This document shows positions 4,640-7,499 of a DNA stretch of 7,499 bases, in pieces; position 1 is the first letter of the stretch; each line of letters opens with the position of its first letter. Source of the stretch: an uncultured Caryophanales bacterium. Lineage in GTDB: Bacteria; Bacillota_I; Bacilli_A; RFN20; CAG-826. The position numbers were made by a program, and so were the translations under genes. Under the pieces are notes generated by a model. That model was not told where the DNA came from and ran no database searches. It worked only from the letters and a program-made list of their open reading frames with translations. The stretch covers positions 1-7,499 of the forward strand of contig CALAWM010000076.1 in assembly GCA_937895315.1 (NCBI GenBank). The letters are read 5' to 3'.

Positions 4640-6826
4640 CTAAATCATTGCTTTACGGCGTTTAACGTAATAGAAACCAATTAAAGATATTAAACCAATT
4701 GCACTTATAAGGACGATACTAAAAGTATTATCTCTTTTATTTTCAATATATTGTATACCTGATGTTCCGCTATTACTTGCTACCCAGGCATTTAAGTAGG
4801 CAATCCGATTGCGGGCACTTATAAAGGCACTATCATTTGATGTATCAAATACATTTCTTGCACTAGGAGATAGTTGATTATATGCAATATTTAAGACATT
4901 TAAAATGGTTGCACAGTTATCTTTAGCACTTGCACCTCTTCCGTTATTAATTGCATCTACTAAACGGGTTGCACTAGTCGTCGGATCAACCGTTGCGCCG
5001 TTAACATAGAGACTTGGGAGGACTTGACTTGTGGTATAAGCGGCAAAACGAGGATCCATACTGTTATATTGAATTTTTCTAGCAGATAAAGCGAAATTAC
5101 TAATCGTTGCTTTACCCGCACTATCAATGGTAATTTTCCAAGATGAATTAGAGTCCAAAGTTGAACTTGTATACAATTTATTTGATGAACCACTATAAGA
5201 AATAAATTTTCCAGCATTGGCACTATTTACTAGTTTAAAGGCAAATGTATTCGCTTCATAACCAATTTCTAGGCTTAATTGCATGATATTACTATTTAAT
5301 TCTAATTCCTTGTTGTTATTCAAGTATGTGACACTTCCAGATACAAAAAAATCAGGATCTATTGCGGTAACCATCACAAAATTACCAGTGGATGCTTGGG
5401 CACCAATTGTATATATTGATCCATACGCTAAATCACTGACGTTTGATACTCTGGTCATATTGGTGGTGGTAGTAACACTAACGCCGTAACTACTCGAAAC
5501 ACTTTTACCCTCATAAGTGGCAGTAACAGTTAGGCTTGTTACTCCTTCTTGAGGGCTTAAAGGATTAAATGACCATGACACAAGAATTGTAACATTTTGT
5601 GATGAAGAATCACTGTAGTGACCAGTGACATTTAAACCACTTGTACTCCAACTTTCCGCGGTTGTATAGGTGTTTTTTGCTAGAGTTCCACTTAATGATA
5701 AAGAATTTAAGGTCGCCGGCGGCGTATTCGTAACATTAATGGTTGCCGTGCCTTTAATCGTGTTATTTTCTAATGAGGTCGCCGTAATTGTTGTTTGTCC
5801 CACCCCAAGGGCAGTGACAAAGCCATTATTACTAACACTAGCCACATTATCATTTGAACTTGACCAACTAACAAGTGGGTTAGTGGCAGTTGCTGGTAAT
5901 ACATTGGCGGTTAATTGTAAGGTTTTATTTGTGGAGGCTAAATTTATTGTTCCGGAACTTGGCGAAACACTAACGCTCGTCACTGGTACATTTGTGCTTT
6001 GACCGCTACATAAACTTTGCGTTTCACTATTCGTCTGACTCCAAATCCGACAAGCATAATCTTGGTGATCAATAAATGGATTGCGATTACCTTGCAGATT
6101 ATGAACAACATTATTCCGATAGATTTCGCGGTTAGTAACCGGATGTTCAATATGCCATCTTAACATCAAAGCAATTGAATAGAAATTAAGCGTAATACTA
6201 TAACCGTAACGAGTATTCATATACATTGTAGCCCGGGCGACTTCACCTTTGGCAAGGTCATTTGGCATGAAATATGATCCTGAAGTGTAATTGTCAGTAA
6301 GATTACCATATCCATCGACGACACGAGTACTAGTTGATTTATTTAGTTCATTAAATGGATTATTTCCCCGGACACTATTCGTTTTATTGTCATCCGCGAA
6401 GATATGATGATTATCATTAACGGCTGGCGCGGCTTCATTAAATAAGCTTTTCGCAAAAGAATGTTCTCTGTTCCAGCCTGTTGAACCACTGACATGGGCG
6501 GTTTTAAGTACAACTTGGCGCGAATAAATAAGTAAAACACTATTACTTTGTCCTTCGGCTTCATCCGCGGCTTCATAACGTGACCAATCATAAGATTCAC
6601 TAGTCCCAACCGAAATTATTGATTTCAGTTTATTCTTTAATGTTTCGCCGGTTTCTTGACCAACACTTGCAAAGTAATTTCCTTCATTACTCGTTTGCGG
6701 TCCACTCCAAGCACTAACGGGGGTATTATCGTCTTTAAGAATACTTCGAAAGGTGAATAATGACCCTAAAAAAAGTACACTTAAGGTACTTAGGATAATT
6801 TTTTTAATAATATGGCTTCTTTTCAT
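4640..6826 (-). CDS. Surface-anchored endonuclease I with Ig-like domains
   Basis: The 728-residue protein is predicted to cut DNA, and possibly RNA, outside the cell. Order of parts: N-terminal hydrophobic segment 9-26 with possible signal cleavage after V37-S-A39; endonuclease I domain about 48-265; BIG2 Ig-like domain about 280-366 (SSSNDNVASVS, FVTALGVGQTTITAT); a second Ig-like domain resembling group 3 about 372-451; a beta-rich module 457-610; a helical module 617-682 with conserved N637-C638; and a membrane helix 702-720 followed by KRRK. In the nuclease, N119-R120-E121-H122-S123 carries the expected catalytic H122 and metal ligand E121. N150 within HHIFADDNKTNSVRGN fits the second metal ligand, and QGNRNPFIDHQDYA (245-258) is the family's C-terminal signature. 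C259 and C273 could form a disulfide. There is no LPxTG motif. The ribosome site is weak (AGAGAAG, 4 nt before ATG). A divergent secreted-protein gene lies upstream. Confidence 0.93.
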   Translation of the reverse strand: MKRSHIIKKIILSTLSVLFLGSLFTFRSILKDDNTPVSAWSGPQTSNEGNYFASVGQETGETLKNKLKSIISVGTSESYDWSRYEAADEAEGQSNSVLLIYSRQVVLKTAHVSGSTGWNREHSFAKSLFNEAAPAVNDNHHIFADDNKTNSVRGNNPFNELNKSTSTRVVDGYGNLTDNYTSGSYFMPNDLAKGEVARATMYMNTRYGYSITLNFYSIALMLRWHIEHPVTNREIYRNNVVHNLQGNRNPFIDHQDYACRIWSQTNSETQSLCSGQSTNVPVTSVSVSPSSGTINLASTNKTLQLTANVLPATATNPLVSWSSSNDNVASVSNNGFVTALGVGQTTITATSLENNTIKGTATINVTNTPPATLNSLSLSGTLAKNTYTTAESWSTSGLNVTGHYSDSSSQNVTILVSWSFNPLSPQEGVTSLTVTATYEGKSVSSSYGVSVTTTTNMTRVSNVSDLAYGSIYTIGAQASTGNFVMVTAIDPDFFVSGSVTYLNNNKELELNSNIMQLSLEIGYEANTFAFKLVNSANAGKFISYSGSSNKLYTSSTLDSNSSWKITIDSAGKATISNFALSARKIQYNSMDPRFAAYTTSQVLPSLYVNGATVDPTTSATRLVDAINNGRGASAKDNCATILNVLNIAYNQLSPSARNVFDTSNDSAFISARNRIAYLNAWVASNSGTSGIQYIENKRDNTFSIVLISAIGLISLIGFYYVKRRKAMI

Positions 6827-6876
6827 ACGTCTTCTCTTTTTCAGGCTTTATCTCTAGGATAATCTGCGGTTGCCTA

Positions 6877-6885
6877 ATTTTAGCA
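6877..6885 (-). promoter_or_regulatory. Extended -10 promoter of the endonuclease gene
   Basis: On the minus strand TGCTAAAAT is a TGn-extended -10 (TAAAAT at 6877-6882) without a recognisable -35. Transcription would start near 6870, leaving a leader of about 43 nt with a purine-rich stretch (AAAAAGAGAAG) just before the ATG. Confidence 0.45.
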
Positions 6886-6947
6886 TAACCTTAAAAATAG
6901 CGATAGGAAAGCGAGTGTAAAAGTGATTTCCATACAAAGTTACATAA

Positions 6948-6956
6948 TGTTATTAA
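6948..6956 (+). promoter_or_regulatory. Possible extended -10 promoter of the rightmost secreted protein gene
   Basis: TGTTATTAA reads as a TGn-extended -10, with TTTCCA (6927-6932) as a weak -35 at 18 nt. A second candidate, TATATA at 6974-6979, is so close to the ATG at 6989 that its transcript would be nearly leaderless. Neither candidate can be chosen from sequence alone. Confidence 0.3.
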
Positions 6957-6988
6957 TACGATTGCCGAAATACTATATATAAAGTAAA

Positions 6989-7483
6989 ATGGCACTTATG
7001 AAAAAACAAACAATGAACCTCAAAAAAATTGCCGTTTTCCTTACAAGTCTTTTATTCCTGTCCGGACTCTTTTTAAATAGTGTCCGCCAGAAGGATGTTG
7101 ATCAAACTCATGGTGAAGCATCTTATGTTATTGATATGACAAAAGATAATGCCCCGACAAGCGCAAATTACTATACGAATGCCGAAAATACAATCCGCTA
7201 TAGTACTTTTGAATATATTGGCGTGAAAGCAAGTCCCAACAATCACGTTGAATTAAAAGAAACAGGTTATTTTGGTAATAAAAATAACTCACAAATTACA
7301 TCAATTACGAGTATAAAGGCTAATTTCACGACTTTAGGAAGTTTAACCCTTGCCACCAGTTTTGATGGTATTAATTACACACAAACAACTATTACATCGG
7401 GCGTGACTAATTACACAAGTTCCCTTCCCTATCACTTCCGTTTAACCGCGAATAGTGGTGCGGCCACCATTATTCGCGGTTAA
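6989..7483 (+). CDS. Secreted beta-rich surface protein, 3' end probably artefactual
   Basis: The frame gives 164 residues from ATG 6989. Internal ATGs at 6998 (MKKQTMN, a more typical leader) and 7013 are alternatives. None has a Shine-Dalgarno site. A positively charged start and a hydrophobic stretch (about 14-29) form a signal peptide, with possible cleavage after H41-G-E-A44. The rest (45-160) is a beta-rich domain with T-S-I-T-S-I-K-A-N-F, L-T-L-A-T-S-F-D-G-I-N-Y and Y-H-F-R-L-T-A-N-S-G-A-A-T-I. This pattern is seen at the N-terminus of large secreted proteins, including nucleases, of low-GC Gram-positives and Mollicutes. The last codons and the stop lie in the right arm of an inverted repeat that copies residues 147-156 backwards, so the true protein is probably longer and its catalytic or anchoring parts are not in the window. 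It is divergent from the endonuclease gene, and a related surface function is inferred. Confidence 0.7.
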   Translation: MALMKKQTMNLKKIAVFLTSLLFLSGLFLNSVRQKDVDQTHGEASYVIDMTKDNAPTSANYYTNAENTIRYSTFEYIGVKASPNNHVELKETGYFGNKNNSQITSITSIKANFTTLGSLTLATSFDGINYTQTTITSGVTNYTSSLPYHFRLTANSGAATIIRG

Positions 7484-7499
7484 ACGGAAGTGATAGGGA
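7426..7499. repeat. 35-bp inverted repeat flush with the window end
   Basis: Arms 7426-7460 and 7465-7499 are complementary over 35 positions, with a 4-nt loop (CGGC) and a single G-T wobble (7455 with 7470). The left arm is normal coding sequence of the secreted protein. The right arm supplies its stop codon (7481-7483). The structure is what a 3' end that folds back and copies itself would give. Confidence 0.9.

Noticed and set aside
4960..6609. Several frames of 68-110 codons on both strands inside the endonuclease gene
   Set aside because: They are out-of-frame shadows of a 728-residue protein with intact domains; the valine-rich plus-strand product at 5670-6002 reflects antisense reading of threonine- and asparagine-rich Ig repeats.
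1..7499. Mycoplasma genetic code (UGA = Trp)
   Set aside because: All tryptophans are TGG and no gene has in-frame TGA. The six certain stops are five TAA and one TAG; the absence of TGA stops is noted, but the sample is too small to mean more.
1..7499. CRISPR array, tRNA/rRNA, insertion sequence, phage or defence system
   Set aside because: No regularly spaced repeats, cloverleaf-like sequence, transposase, integrase or defence motif was found on either strand.
7426..7499. The terminal palindrome as an intrinsic terminator or mobile-element end
   Set aside because: It has no T-run, interrupts a domain that should continue, and stops exactly at the window edge with equal arms; a fold-back artefact explains it better.

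Overview
The window looks like a chromosomal piece of a low-GC, Gram-positive-lineage bacterium, most plausibly a free-living or host-associated member of Bacilli/Mollicutes (Acholeplasma/Izemoplasma-like). The reasons are the AT-rich intergenic DNA, Shine-Dalgarno sites of the AGGAG type, a type II thymidine kinase, a YhhN-family membrane protein, and secreted Ig-domain nucleases with a C-terminal membrane anchor. Tryptophan is always TGG and no gene contains an in-frame TGA, so the mycoplasma UGA=Trp code is not in use. The lineage is an inference from gene content. Both ends of the window cut through genes.

Layout. 1-1328 (minus): 5' part of a large secreted multidomain protein (jelly-roll-like region, Ig-like BIG2 domain, OB-fold-like region, start of a conserved C-terminal module), with a very good sigma-A-type promoter. 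1625-2299 (minus): YhhN/TMEM86-family membrane protein. 2390-2977 (minus): thymidine kinase (tdk) that has lost its zinc site, followed by a terminator. 3158-3394 (plus): 78-residue two-helix membrane protein with a textbook terminator. 3503-3967 (plus): gamma-glutamylcyclotransferase-like protein. 4125-4637 (plus): GNAT acetyltransferase. 4640-6826 (minus): 728-residue surface-anchored endonuclease I with Ig-like domains. 6989 to the right end (plus): divergent secreted protein whose visible 3' end lies in a 35-bp inverted repeat flush with the window end. That end looks like a fold-back sequencing or amplification artefact.

Functional reading. The middle genes are ordinary housekeeping or accessory genes with their own small transcription units. 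The two flanks carry cell-surface or secreted proteins. The leftmost protein and the endonuclease share the start of the same C-terminal module (I-x-x-G-x-G-x-x-A-x-x-N-C-A spacing), which suggests a common surface-protein family in this genome. An extracellular DNase plus thymidine kinase fits nucleoside scavenging from environmental DNA, but this link is inference. No tRNA, rRNA, CRISPR array, insertion sequence or phage gene was recognised, and no wholly new system is evident. The items most worth a second look are the zinc-less thymidine kinase, the shared C-terminal module, two competing-hairpin regions and the terminal palindrome.
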